Below are positions 7,885 through 16,984 of a DNA stretch of 64,000 nt, piece by piece. How positions within the stretch are numbered: the stretch's first letter is position 1; every line of letters starts with the position of its first letter. Source of the DNA: JBGTGG01 sp964398945. GTDB lineage: Bacteria > Bacteroidota > Bacteroidia > Cytophagales > Cyclobacteriaceae. The stretch spans positions 78,153 to 142,152 of the forward strand of contig CAYNOT010000013.1 in assembly GCA_964398945.1 (NCBI GenBank). Direction: 5' to 3'. A program made the position numbers and the translations under genes. A model generated the notes under the pieces. That model did no database searches. It was not told where the DNA came from and was given only the letters and a program-made list of their open reading frames with translations.

Positions 7885-9981
7885 TTAAAACACCAATAAC
7901 TTCCCTATTTCCGCAACCACCTTTCCTGCATTTGGCAACATCATTTTTTCCAACTCAATGTTGAGGGGAACGGCTGGTAAATTGGAAGCACCGTACGTCC
8001 AGACGGGTGCATCCAAATAGTTGAAAAGTTCTTTTGAAATCCTTCCGGCCAACGATTCTGCAAAAGAGTTTAGCAACGGTTCTTCCGTCAATACAAAAAC
8101 GCGGCTATGCTTTTTTACTGAAGATGCAACCATATCCCAATCGATTGGGTTCAACGTTCGCAAGTCAAGGATTTCAACCTGACCGGAAAAAGATTTGGAA
8201 GCTTCTTTTGCCCAATACACACCCATGCCATAAGTAATCACGACCAGTGATTCACCTTTTGAAATTTTTTCTTCGCTTGCTTCCTGAATTACATGGGCTT
8301 TTCCTAACGGGATGATATACCCTTCATCCGGCTCTACCGTTTTCGCATCCAATGTTCCCGGTACTTTCGACCAATACAATCCTTTATGTTCCAACATCAC
8401 CACCGGGTTCGGATCATAGAAGGCTGCTTTCATTAACCCTTTCATGTCAGCAGCATTGGATGGGTACACCACTTTAATACCACGGATATTTAAAAGCGTT
8501 GATTCAACTGAACCGGAGTGGTACGGGCCACCGCCACCATACGCACCAATCGGTACACGGATCAATGACTGGATCGGGAATTTTCCTTTCGTGATATAAC
8601 AACTTTTTGAGAGTTCTTCCACCAACTGGTTGATACCCGGCCAGATGTAATCAGCAAACTGGATTTCAACAATCGGCTTCGCCCCTACTGCCGACATCCC
8701 GGCAGTTGAACCAACAATATATGCTTCCTGAATAGGCGTATTGAACACACGATGATCGCCATACTTTTGTGCAAGCGTAGCGGCTTCACGAAATACGCCA
8801 CCCAACCTTCTTCCAACATCCTGCCCGTAGAACAATGCCTCCGGATGTTTTTTCAAAATCTCATCGACCGCATGTAGGGCTGCATCCACCATCACTACTT
8901 TCTCGCCACCTTTCGGCTTGCGCTCACCTTTCTCTTCTACAATTTCCGTAGGTGCAAATTCATGCGAATCAAAATCATCCACTTCCGGATCAGGGGAGTT
9001 GAATGATTGATCAAAGTCTTCGGCTACTTTATTGTAGGCAATCGACTTGATGTTTCTTAATTCCGTTTCAGAAAATTTATTGGCCAACAAATGTTTTTCA
9101 AATGCTGGAAGTGGATCGTGTTGTTGATGCACATCCAAATCATCACCGCGATACCATTCTTTACGCACACCCGAAGTATGATGCCCCAGCAACGGGCATT
9201 TTGCATGTACTAAAATTGGTGCACGTTCTTTTCTAACAAAGTCGATTGCTTCTTTCATTCCTTTGTAAGAAGCAACAAAGTCGGCACCATCCACACGCAT
9301 GCGTTTCAACCCTTTAAAACCAGCAGCATATTCGTATGCATCCATTGCCCGCATTTCATTTCCGGTGGCCGATATCCCCCAATCATTATCCTGGATCAAA
9401 TAAATGATCGGTAATTTTTTCAACACCGCCATTTGAAAGGCTTCCGCAACTTCACCTTCCGTTACCGATCCATCGCCCAAGGAACACAAAACAATGGGCT
9501 TCTCTTTTCCCGTGATTATTTTTTGTGATTCCAGATAAGCAATACCATGTGCCATGCCCGTTGCCGGGATCGCTTGCATACCCGTTGCCGAACTTTGATG
9601 TGGAATAATCGGAAAGCCTTCACGCTTTAAAGCCGGGTGTCCGTAATAGGTTCTTCCTCCCGAGAAAGGATCATCACGCTTGGCCATCAACTGCAACATC
9701 AACTCATAGGGCTGCATGCCCATGCCCAGCAAAATAGATTCATCACGATAATACAACGATGCGAAATCGATGGGCTTTAATTGCAACCCCGTAGCCAGTT
9801 GAATCGCCTCATGACCGCGTGATGTGCTGTGTACATATTTGCTTGCGATTTCTTTTTTTTCGTCATACAATTCCGCCATGGCACGCGCCTGGCACATTAG
9901 TTCAAAGGCCTTTTTTAGAATAGTATCATCCAGACCTACATTTTTTTTCTTTGTTTTTCCTTTTGTTTCCGTCACTGGCAT
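7885..9981 (-). CDS. Branched-chain 2-oxoacid dehydrogenase E1, fused alpha-beta
   Basis: 698 residues combining both E1 subunits, a fusion common in Bacteroidota. The alpha part (~1-340) has the thiamine-diphosphate motif starting GDGSVTEGEVAEAFQ and ending QDN, and a phosphorylation-loop-like region GHHTSGVRKEWYRGDD. The beta part (~365-698) has YGQDVGRRLGGVFR, a transketolase pyrimidine-binding region (FADYIWPGINQLVEE) and a transketolase C-terminal domain. It decarboxylates branched-chain 2-oxoacids and passes the acyl group to an E2 lipoyl protein. E2 and E3 are not in the window. A KTKGKTKKKN-type basic N-terminus precedes the conserved region, so the true start could be slightly downstream. 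Confidence 0.9.
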   Translation of the reverse strand: MPVTETKGKTKKKNVGLDDTILKKAFELMCQARAMAELYDEKKEIASKYVHSTSRGHEAIQLATGLQLKPIDFASLYYRDESILLGMGMQPYELMLQLMAKRDDPFSGGRTYYGHPALKREGFPIIPHQSSATGMQAIPATGMAHGIAYLESQKIITGKEKPIVLCSLGDGSVTEGEVAEAFQMAVLKKLPIIYLIQDNDWGISATGNEMRAMDAYEYAAGFKGLKRMRVDGADFVASYKGMKEAIDFVRKERAPILVHAKCPLLGHHTSGVRKEWYRGDDLDVHQQHDPLPAFEKHLLANKFSETELRNIKSIAYNKVAEDFDQSFNSPDPEVDDFDSHEFAPTEIVEEKGERKPKGGEKVVMVDAALHAVDEILKKHPEALFYGQDVGRRLGGVFREAATLAQKYGDHRVFNTPIQEAYIVGSTAGMSAVGAKPIVEIQFADYIWPGINQLVEELSKSCYITKGKFPIQSLIRVPIGAYGGGGPYHSGSVESTLLNIRGIKVVYPSNAADMKGLMKAAFYDPNPVVMLEHKGLYWSKVPGTLDAKTVEPDEGYIIPLGKAHVIQEASEEKISKGESLVVITYGMGVYWAKEASKSFSGQVEILDLRTLNPIDWDMVASSVKKHSRVFVLTEEPLLNSFAESLAGRISKELFNYLDAPVWTYGASNLPAVPLNIELEKMMLPNAGKVVAEIGKLLVF

Positions 9982-10120
9982 CGTATCCTATTTGATGGTC
10001 AAAGATAAGGTTTTTTGATACTTCAAACGATTGCAAAGGAATTCTCTCGGATGGATTTTCCGTATATCTCAATTATTTTTCCGCTCAGCAAAAATATAAT
10101 CAGCCTTCCATAAACTCGTT

Positions 10121-10128
10121 TAGCTTTG
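10121..10128 (+). promoter_or_regulatory. -7 box TAGCTTTG for the M14 peptidase
   Basis: TAGCTTTG matches TAnnTTTG and is followed 22 bases later by the ATG at 10151. I found no convincing -33 TTTG, so only the -7 element is claimed. Confidence 0.4.
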
Positions 10129-10150
10129 CTTACGAACCAACGCCTATACC

Positions 10151-12694
10151 ATGAGAAACCTGCTCTTACTTGCATTGCTGTTGTTGTCTTTCTCAACACT
10201 AGCACAGCCGGATTATTTCTATCCTACCGCTAAAGAATTTAATTCCGCTATTCCAACCCCCGAGCAATTTCTCGGATACCCGATTGGCCACCAGCATACA
10301 CGCCACGATAAAGTAGTTGAGTATTTCAAAAAACTGGATGAACTGTCGGACCGTATGACGATGAAAATCATTGGCTATACGTACGAGCACCGTCCGCAAA
10401 TAACGGCTGTTGTTACATCCCCTACCAATCATGGAAACATTGAAGACATCCGTACCAAACACCTGCAACGCAAACTGGAGGATGTGAACAAAGACACACC
10501 TATTATTATCCATCTTGGTTACAACGTGCATGGCAACGAACCTTCCAGCACAGAAGCCGCGATGCTTACCGCCTATTATTTGGTAGCGAATGAATCTACA
10601 GAAACAAAAGAGTGGCTGGATAAAATGGTGGTCTTGATTGACCCTGTCTACAATCCCGATGGCCGCGACCGCCATACCAACTGGGCAAACATGCACAAAG
10701 CATTTCCTCCTGTGGCAGACCCACTGGATCGCGAACACACTGAAGTATGGCCGGGTGGCCGCACGAACCATTATTGGTTTGACCTAAACCGCGATTGGTT
10801 TTTGGGCATCCATCCGGAAAGCAGAAACCGCATGAAAGTTTTTCACCAGTGGAGACCATACGTGATGACCGACCACCATGAGATGGGTACGAATTCCACT
10901 TTCTATTTTGATCCCGGAAAATATTCCTCCAATAATCCAATTGTCCCTCCGTATTTATATGATGTAGTCTATCCGAAATTTGGTGAATATTTTTCTGCAG
11001 CATTGAATTCCTTAGGCTCTGTCTACTATACGAAGGAATCGTTTGATAAACTTTATCCCGGTTATGGATCGAGCTATGCAAATTTTTATGGCGGAGCAGG
11101 ATTTTTGTTTGAACAGGCAAGTTCGCGTGGGCATATACAAGAGACCACCACCATACCGATCACGTTTGGTTTTACCATCCGCAATCAATTCACTGCTTCG
11201 TTGGCAACCGTTCGTGCTTCTTTTGCAGAACGGGAGATGCTCAAGAACATGCGCAGGACGTTCTACAAAACGGTACAGACCGAATCGAAAAGCAATCCTG
11301 TAAAGGGATATGTGTTTGGTGACAAGCGTGATGTAAATAAAACCAATGCATTTGTCAACATGCTGTTGCTCCATCAAATTGAAGTCTACCAACTCCCTAA
11401 AAACGTTTCGCAATCCGGAAAAAATTTTGAACAAGGTTCATCGTATGTGGTGCCGACCGAGCAAGAAAATTATTTTATGGTACGGTCGGTGTTTGAAAAA
11501 GACATCACCTACACCGACAGTACTTTTTACGATGCCTCCACCTGGTCGTTGATCAATGCGTTTAATCTTCCGTATGCGGAGTTGAAAGCAACCCCTGCGA
11601 AAGGTGTGCAAGTAAAAGAAGCGCTGATCAAAAAACCAAGGGCTGTTGAAAAAAGTGACTACGTCTATCTGGTTTCGCTGAACGACTACAATGCGCACAA
11701 ATTTTTGTATCAATTATTAAAGAACAAAGTGATTGTGCAAACCAGTTACACCCCATTTTCTTCTATGGTGAATGGCGTAAAAATGGATTTTGACAGAGGG
11801 ACATTGGTGGTCCCTGTTCAGCAACAAACACTCACGAAAGACCAGGTATATGAATTTGTGTCGAAGGCTGCTGCCGATTGCATGCTGGATGTGTATTCCG
11901 TGACAACCGGCTACAATGTTGCGGGCATTGACCTCGGATCAAACTATATCCAGACGGTAAAGGAACCAAAAGCTGTCATGCTAATAGGTGATGGGATTTC
12001 CAGTTACGAGGCAGGTGAAGCCTGGCACCTGTTGGACCAACGCATTGGCATGCCGGTTACAAAATTGGATATGTCCGTGTTTCAGCGTGCAGACTTAACA
12101 AAGTATAACGTGATGGTGTTGGTTTCCGGGCGCTATCCTTCAGATAAACCGTCACTGGAAAAAATAAAAAGCTGGATTCAAAATGGCGGAACGTTGATTA
12201 CTTTTAAAACGGCTTCTGAGTGGGCGATCAAAAACAAATTCAGCGATGCCAAAATTTTTCAGGAAGACACCACCAAAGTAGCAAAGCGGACGAACTATGA
12301 AGATGCCCTAAATACCGAAGGTGCAAAACGCATTGGCGGCTCGATCTTCCAGGTGGATTTAGACACCACCCATCCGATTGGGTTTGGCTTTAGCGACCGC
12401 AAAATTCCGGTGTACCGGAATGGAACAACCTTTATCCTGCCGGATAAAAGCCCCTACAATACAGTGGCACAATATACCGCCAACCCGCTGATTGGTGGTT
12501 ATTTCCACAAAAGCAACCTGACGAAAGTAGCGAACAGTGCTGCCATTCAAATCAATGGAATGGGCAGGGGAAAAGTAATTTTATTTTCAGACAATCCAAA
12601 CTTCAGAGGCATCTGGTACGGCACCAATAAGTTGTTTCTAAACGCATTGTTCTTCGGGCCGATTATCGGTGTGCCTTCGGTGGGTGGGGAATAA
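10151..12694 (+). CDS. Secreted M14-type zinc carboxypeptidase
   Basis: 847 residues with a signal peptide (MRNLLLLALLLLSFSTLAQ). The M14 zinc ligands appear as HGNEPSSTEA (HxxE) at ~125, and the third histidine is probably in TDHHEMGTNSTF (~240). YWFDLNRDW is typical of the subfamily. The C-terminal half (~600-750) resembles a glutamine-amidotransferase-like Rossmann domain (AVMLIGDGISSYEAGEAWHL, VMVLVSGRYP), an arrangement often found in large Cytophagales M14 proteins. It probably trims proteins or peptides outside the cytoplasm. It is followed after 26 bp by the ChbG-like gene and may share its transcript. Confidence 0.88.
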   Translation: MRNLLLLALLLLSFSTLAQPDYFYPTAKEFNSAIPTPEQFLGYPIGHQHTRHDKVVEYFKKLDELSDRMTMKIIGYTYEHRPQITAVVTSPTNHGNIEDIRTKHLQRKLEDVNKDTPIIIHLGYNVHGNEPSSTEAAMLTAYYLVANESTETKEWLDKMVVLIDPVYNPDGRDRHTNWANMHKAFPPVADPLDREHTEVWPGGRTNHYWFDLNRDWFLGIHPESRNRMKVFHQWRPYVMTDHHEMGTNSTFYFDPGKYSSNNPIVPPYLYDVVYPKFGEYFSAALNSLGSVYYTKESFDKLYPGYGSSYANFYGGAGFLFEQASSRGHIQETTTIPITFGFTIRNQFTASLATVRASFAEREMLKNMRRTFYKTVQTESKSNPVKGYVFGDKRDVNKTNAFVNMLLLHQIEVYQLPKNVSQSGKNFEQGSSYVVPTEQENYFMVRSVFEKDITYTDSTFYDASTWSLINAFNLPYAELKATPAKGVQVKEALIKKPRAVEKSDYVYLVSLNDYNAHKFLYQLLKNKVIVQTSYTPFSSMVNGVKMDFDRGTLVVPVQQQTLTKDQVYEFVSKAAADCMLDVYSVTTGYNVAGIDLGSNYIQTVKEPKAVMLIGDGISSYEAGEAWHLLDQRIGMPVTKLDMSVFQRADLTKYNVMVLVSGRYPSDKPSLEKIKSWIQNGGTLITFKTASEWAIKNKFSDAKIFQEDTTKVAKRTNYEDALNTEGAKRIGGSIFQVDLDTTHPIGFGFSDRKIPVYRNGTTFILPDKSPYNTVAQYTANPLIGGYFHKSNLTKVANSAAIQINGMGRGKVILFSDNPNFRGIWYGTNKLFLNALFFGPIIGVPSVGGE

Positions 12695-12720
12695 GCAATG
12701 TTTAAGTTAATTTAGTGAAT

Positions 12721-13632
12721 ATGAAATTGCTACTTCCCTTCCTCCTCTTCGTATTGACTTTTCAAACGTATAGTCAAAACCTCGCACAAAAACTCGGCTA
12801 CCCAAAAGATGCCAAACTGTTAATTGTCCATGCGGATGATATTGGTGTGGCGCATTCGGTCAACAAAGCCACCATTGAAGCCTTTGAAAAATCCGGGATT
12901 TCTTCCGCGAGCATCATGGTGCCGTGCCCGTGGTTCGGTGAAATTGCAACCTACATAAAAGAAAACCCGGGCAAAGATTTCGGGCTCCACCTCACGCTCA
13001 CTGCCGAATGGGAAAATTACAAATGGGATGGCGTGTTGCCGTCTTCACAGATACCAAGTCTGATCAACAAAGAAGGATATTTCTATGCAGCGGTTGAAGA
13101 CGTGGTGAAATATGGAAAGCCGGAAGAAGTAGAAGCTGAAATCCGCGCACAGGTTCAACGCGCGTTGGATTTTGGTATTGATGTCACGCACCTTGATACA
13201 CACATGCGCACCTTGTTTAGCCACCCCGGTTTTTTTAAAGCCTATCAAAAGGTGGGAAAAGAATTTAAGGTTCCTGTTTTTATTCCTGCTGATCTCTTGA
13301 GAAATTCTGAAATCGAAACCCTTGTTGATCCATGGTTTATCCCAATTGAAAACAATTATACCGTAACACCTGCAACAAGTGCAAAAGACTGGATCAAATT
13401 TTACAATACCATTCTTGATAATCTAAAGCCCGGCCTAAGCGAAATTGTGATCCACCTGGGGTATGATAACGATGAAATGAAAGCGGTCACCATCAACCAT
13501 CCTGAGTGGGGCTCTGCCTGGCGCCAGCGTGATTTTGATTATTTCATGAGTACTGAATTTAAAAAGAAATTAAAAGACAATGGCATTACACTCATAACCT
13601 ATCGGGAAATACGCGACCTTTTACGGAAATAA
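12721..13632 (+). CDS. ChbG/YdjC-family carbohydrate deacetylase, secreted
   Basis: 303 residues from the ATG at 12721. An upstream GTG at 12715 would only add two residues. A signal peptide (MKLLLPFLLFVLTFQTYSQ) precedes the conserved domain. ChbG signature elements are LLIVHADDIGVAHSVNKA (metal Asp), FGLHLTLTAEW (His) and VTHLDTHMRTLFSHP (His pair), followed by a late HLGY. Family members remove acetyl groups from chito-oligosaccharides or related sugars. Here the export signal points to periplasmic substrates. It lies 26 bp after the M14 peptidase on the same strand. Confidence 0.88.
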   Translation: MKLLLPFLLFVLTFQTYSQNLAQKLGYPKDAKLLIVHADDIGVAHSVNKATIEAFEKSGISSASIMVPCPWFGEIATYIKENPGKDFGLHLTLTAEWENYKWDGVLPSSQIPSLINKEGYFYAAVEDVVKYGKPEEVEAEIRAQVQRALDFGIDVTHLDTHMRTLFSHPGFFKAYQKVGKEFKVPVFIPADLLRNSEIETLVDPWFIPIENNYTVTPATSAKDWIKFYNTILDNLKPGLSEIVIHLGYDNDEMKAVTINHPEWGSAWRQRDFDYFMSTEFKKKLKDNGITLITYREIRDLLRK

Positions 13633-13721
13633 TTCTCTATTGAAGAGAAGTCCACATACGGTAAATAATAGAGCTTTCTAAAAGAAGGCACACGGGATAG
13701 TCCTGCCAACACGGGAATGGT

Positions 13722-13729
13722 TACCTTTG
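13722..13729 (+). promoter_or_regulatory. -7 box TACCTTTG for the acyltransferase
   Basis: TACCTTTG fits TAnnTTTG, 24 bases before the ATG at 13754. No -33 TTTG was found at the normal distance. Confidence 0.4.
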
Positions 13730-13753
13730 CGCTGAGCCATCCAAAACCTGTCC

Positions 13754-14659
13754 ATGCGATTCCTGTATTATGTGGTCTTAATGCCCTTTAGTCTTTTGCC
13801 GTGTTGGGTCCTGTACAGGATTTCTGATATCATGTACCTGGTGTTGTACCGAATCATTGGCTATCGGAAAACGGTAGTGCGCGCCAACATTCAGAATTCA
13901 TTCCCAGAGTATACTGCCAAAGAACGGCTAAGCATTGAACGTAAATTTTACGTACACTTTTGTGATATCATTATAGAGTCAATCAAAACTTTTTCAATTT
14001 CTGAAAAAGAACTTCAACAGCGGTTCGTTCATAGCAATCCGGAAATCTTTAAAAAATATTTTGATAGTGGCCAGCATGTAACATTGGTAGGAGGCCATTA
14101 TGGAAACTGGGAAATGTTTGCGGTAAGTGCCGCCCGAAATATTCCCCATCATCCCCTTGCACTCTTTACACCATTGCGGAATAAATTCATGAACAAAAAG
14201 ATCACGAATAGTCGATCAAGGTTTGGGTTGCGAATGAAAAGTTACCCACAAGTGAAGGAAATTTTAAAAGACGGGATCGAAAAACAACTCTCCGTTATTT
14301 TTGCTACCGACCAATGTCCACGGTTGAGACAACATCCCCATTGGACGATGTTCCTGAATCAGGAAACAGCGGTCCAGTTTGGAAGTGAGAAATTTGCGCG
14401 CGACAACAACACGCCAGTTATTTATGGTATAATAAAGAAAACCAGGCGCGGACATTATTCGGTAAAATATACAATGTTAAGTGAGTTCCCCAATGAGCTT
14501 GCCATTGGTGTACTTTCCGAAATGCATACCCGGCAACTGGAAAAGGACATCATTGAAAATCCATCCTACTGGTTGTGGACCCACAAACGATGGAAGCGGA
14601 AAAAAATAGATTTTCAAAAGCATTGGGAAAAGCAAGAAGCAAATAAATTATCCGCTTAG
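13754..14659 (+). CDS. LpxL/HtrB-type lipid A acyltransferase
   Basis: 301 residues with an N-terminal membrane anchor (residues ~1-35) and the lysophospholipid-acyltransferase fold of LpxL. The catalytic HxxxxE motif is visible as GGHYGNWEMF (~115), and the conserved end WLWTHKRWKRK (~275) is typical of lipid A late acyltransferases. It should transfer an acyl chain to a lipid A precursor on the inner face of the cytoplasmic membrane. Bacteroidota lipid A is usually penta- or tetra-acylated, so which position is modified is not predictable. Confidence 0.9.
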   Translation: MRFLYYVVLMPFSLLPCWVLYRISDIMYLVLYRIIGYRKTVVRANIQNSFPEYTAKERLSIERKFYVHFCDIIIESIKTFSISEKELQQRFVHSNPEIFKKYFDSGQHVTLVGGHYGNWEMFAVSAARNIPHHPLALFTPLRNKFMNKKITNSRSRFGLRMKSYPQVKEILKDGIEKQLSVIFATDQCPRLRQHPHWTMFLNQETAVQFGSEKFARDNNTPVIYGIIKKTRRGHYSVKYTMLSEFPNELAIGVLSEMHTRQLEKDIIENPSYWLWTHKRWKRKKIDFQKHWEKQEANKLSA

Positions 14660-14891
14660 CGCAAAAAAAGCTTTTTTTACTTCAGCAAAAAGCCTCTCTA
14701 CGTTATCTTGCGCAGCTCCATCAAACGAAAAAGCAATGCTCAACACAAAAAGGACGCAGCGGAGCATTGGCTTGGCGGAAAAATATACAGGCATCAATTT
14801 CATTGATCGCAAACATGGAGGGAATAATTAACTTAAATTATTCGAAATTGCCATAAATCTATCATCACCAGTCAAGACTTAAATAGTTTCC

Positions 14892-15797
14892 ATGTCGCAG
14901 CGCGAAATCATCACCACCTTTTTTAAATCATTACAATCCTCTATTTGCCAGGCCATAGAAGAAACTGATAAAAAAAGCACGTTCCATGCAGATGCATGGG
15001 AACGGCCCGGTGGTGGTGGGGGCATCAGCCGGGTTATAACGGATGGGAACATCATTGAAAAAGGTGGTGTAAACTTTTCAGCCGTTGAAGGCGTAACGCC
15101 AGCAGGGATCATGAAAACCCTTTCGCTACCTGAATCTGAAGAGGCAACATTTTTCGCAACAGGGGTTTCTATTGTTATGCACCCCGTCAATCCAATGGTG
15201 CCGATTATCCACATGAACGTGCGTTATTTTGAAATGAGCAATGGCACCTGGTGGTTTGGGGGTGGCATTGATTTAACGCCACACTATATCGACAAAGAGG
15301 ATGCGCATTACTTTCATCAACAATTAAAAACGGTTTGTGATCGATTCGACATCAACTACTATCCTGAATTTAAAAAATGGGCAGATGACTATTTCTTCAT
15401 TAAACACCGTAATGAAACACGCGGGGTTGGCGGGATATTTTTTGACCATCTGAATGAGAAACGAAATAAATCGAAAGAAGAATTATGGGAATTCGTAAAA
15501 GCAGTTGGTGAATCCTTTGCCCCTATCTATACGCATTTCATGAAGAAGAAAAGCAAACTTCCTTATACCGAAAAAGAAAAGCAATGGCAATTGTTGCGCA
15601 GGGGACGGTATGTGGAATTCAATCTTGTTTGGGACCGGGGCACAAAATTCGGGTTGGAAACCGATGGCCGTACCGAATCCATTTTAATGAGCCTGCCCCC
15701 ACAAGCCAACTGGGAATATAATTTTATTCCTGATAAAGGTTCAGCAGAAGAACGAACACTAAACCAATTGATCAAAGGTATTGATTGGCTCCACTAG
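14892..15797 (+). CDS. hemF: Oxygen-dependent coproporphyrinogen III oxidase
   Basis: 301 residues, full length for the family. Recognisable HemF blocks are WERPGGGGGISRV (~36-48), GVNFSAVEG, MHPVNPMVPIIHMNVRYFE, WWFGGGIDLTPHY (~117), RGVGGIFFDHL (~177) and GRYVEFNLVWDRGTKFGLETDG (split here as GRYVEFNLVWDRG and TKFGLETDG). It converts coproporphyrinogen III to protoporphyrinogen IX using O2 in heme synthesis. No other heme gene is adjacent. The 230-bp spacer upstream shows no clear gene. Confidence 0.95.
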   Translation: MSQREIITTFFKSLQSSICQAIEETDKKSTFHADAWERPGGGGGISRVITDGNIIEKGGVNFSAVEGVTPAGIMKTLSLPESEEATFFATGVSIVMHPVNPMVPIIHMNVRYFEMSNGTWWFGGGIDLTPHYIDKEDAHYFHQQLKTVCDRFDINYYPEFKKWADDYFFIKHRNETRGVGGIFFDHLNEKRNKSKEELWEFVKAVGESFAPIYTHFMKKKSKLPYTEKEKQWQLLRRGRYVEFNLVWDRGTKFGLETDGRTESILMSLPPQANWEYNFIPDKGSAEERTLNQLIKGIDWLH

Positions 15798-15897
15798 TTG
15801 TCAATGATTTCCATCATGTTCCATTGATTTTTTTGTCATTTGAATTCTCAAGTAGTGATTGCACCTTTAATCATTAGATTTTTATCCACTTAAAAAA

Positions 15898-15903
15898 AGG
15901 AGG
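15898..15903 (+). promoter_or_regulatory. Strong Shine-Dalgarno AGGAGG
   Basis: A perfect AGGAGG inside an A-rich leader lies 4 bases before the ATG at 15908. Such strong sites are unusual for Bacteroidota, where translation rarely relies on Shine-Dalgarno pairing. It may support fast translation of the heat-shock mRNA. Confidence 0.6.
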
Positions 15904-15907
15904 AATT

Positions 15908-16348
15908 ATGACACTCATTAAAAGATCAAATTGGCCCGCACTCATGAGCGAAAACTGGTTGACCGATTTCGTTGACAACAATCGGTTTTTCGATGCAGAT
16001 TGGATGAAACGTTATCAGGAAATCCCTGCTGTAAATGTGAAAGAAAAAGACAAGGAATTCGAAATTGAATTGGCAGCACCCGGATTAAGGAAAGAGGATT
16101 TTCAAATCACTGTTGAAAACGGCATCCTCACAGTGATGGCTGAGCGTGAAGAAGAAAAAGAAATGAAAGAAGAAAACTTCACACGGAAAGAATTCAGCTA
16201 TGAAAATTTCACAAGGAGTTTCAATCTTCCTGAAAATGTGAACGAAGAAAAAGTTGATGCGCACTATGAAAATGGAATCCTTCAACTGAAGATCGGCAAA
16301 AAGCAAATCGTGGCTCAAAAGAAACCGAAAGCAATTGCTGTCCACTAA
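15908..16348 (+). CDS. Small heat-shock protein, Hsp20 family
   Basis: 146 residues. A short N-terminal region precedes the alpha-crystallin domain (~38-135) with FEIELAAPGLRKEDFQITVE and the late strand YENGILQLKIGKK. A C-terminal IAV tail corresponds to the IxI/V anchor used for oligomer assembly. It acts as an ATP-independent holdase in the cytoplasm. A strong Shine-Dalgarno sequence and a stem-loop terminator flank it, so it is probably a single-gene transcript. Confidence 0.93.
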   Translation: MTLIKRSNWPALMSENWLTDFVDNNRFFDADWMKRYQEIPAVNVKEKDKEFEIELAAPGLRKEDFQITVENGILTVMAEREEEKEMKEENFTRKEFSYENFTRSFNLPENVNEEKVDAHYENGILQLKIGKKQIVAQKKPKAIAVH

Positions 16349-16419
16349 TCATTGAAGCGAGGTTGCCGTAGCTATCTTGAAATACAAGTTGAAGGCGGTA
16401 ATGTCCATTCAAGTTGATA

Positions 16420-16457
16420 AACCCCACCTGTATTTTTGCTGGTGGGGTTATTTTTTA
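16420..16457 (+). terminator. Rho-independent terminator of hsp20
   Basis: AACCCCACC pairs with GGTGGGGTT across a 12-base loop and is followed by ATTTTTTA on the plus strand. The right arm overlaps the stop codon of the convergent ArsC-like gene, which could use the same stem from the other side, though it has a weaker T-run there. Confidence 0.8.
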
Positions 16458-16819
16458 TCCTTCTTAAACACCTTTTTATACTCATCTTCATCAAAACCCA
16501 AGACCAATACCTTGCCTTCATCCTCAATCAGTGGACGTTTAATCACACTGTTCATTTCGGTCATCAAACCAATTGCCGCAATCTGATTGGTGACCTGGCC
16601 CTTTTCATACTCCGTCAACTGGCGCCAGGTTGTTCCCTTTTTGTTCACCAATGATTCCCAACCAACCTGGTTGATCCATTCCTTCAACTTCATTGCTGAA
16701 ATCCCCAACTTTTTATAGTCATGAAATTCATACTCCACTTTGTTTTTGGATAGCCAGTCAAGGCTTTTCTTTACTGTGTTGCAATTTTTTATTCCGTATA
16801 CAATCATATTGTTAGACAT
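16448..16819 (-). CDS. ArsC/Spx-family reductase-like protein
   Basis: 123 residues, thioredoxin-like ArsC fold. The active-site region is YGIKNCNTVKKSLDWL with one cysteine (~13), and the late element SVIKRPLIED contains the RP pair seen in the ArsC/YffB/Spx group. The lack of a CxxC or further conserved cysteines argues against a classical arsenate reductase. YffB-like proteins of this type have no proven reaction. The start may be the second Met (MIVYGIKNC) at 16807. No ars genes are nearby. Confidence 0.85.
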   Translation of the reverse strand: MSNNMIVYGIKNCNTVKKSLDWLSKNKVEYEFHDYKKLGISAMKLKEWINQVGWESLVNKKGTTWRQLTEYEKGQVTNQIAAIGLMTEMNSVIKRPLIEDEGKVLVLGFDEDEYKKVFKKDKK

Positions 16820-16832
16820 TAGATTTAAGACA

Positions 16833-16980
16833 CAAGTAGCAAGACTTTAGTAGTAAGATGTTAGTAGTAAGACTTTAGTAATAAAATGTTTTCTCCAGTA
16901 TCCAAGAATCCCATGTCTAATATCTTGCTACTTATGTCTAATGTCTTACTACTTACGTCTAATATCTTACTACTTACGTT
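16833..16980. repeat. Inverted arrays of 18-21-bp tandem repeats
   Basis: On the right (about 16913-16975) a 21-bp unit of the type ATGTCTAATATCTTGCTACTT occurs three times in tandem with few changes. On the left (about 16833-16882) the reverse complement is repeated (AGTAGTAAGATGTTAGTAG...). The two arrays face each other across about 30 bp and could fold into one long imperfect hairpin between the ArsC-like and YdcF genes. Confidence 0.8.
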
Positions 16981-16984
16981 ACAT

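Noticed and set aside
14660..14891. Possible terminator AAAAAAAGCTTTTTTT after the acyltransferase gene
   Set aside because: The symmetry is only an A-run against a T-run with no GC stem, too weak to call.
16820..16984. Possible CRISPR array from the tandem repeats
   Set aside because: Units are contiguous without unique spacers, occur in both orientations, and no cas genes are present.
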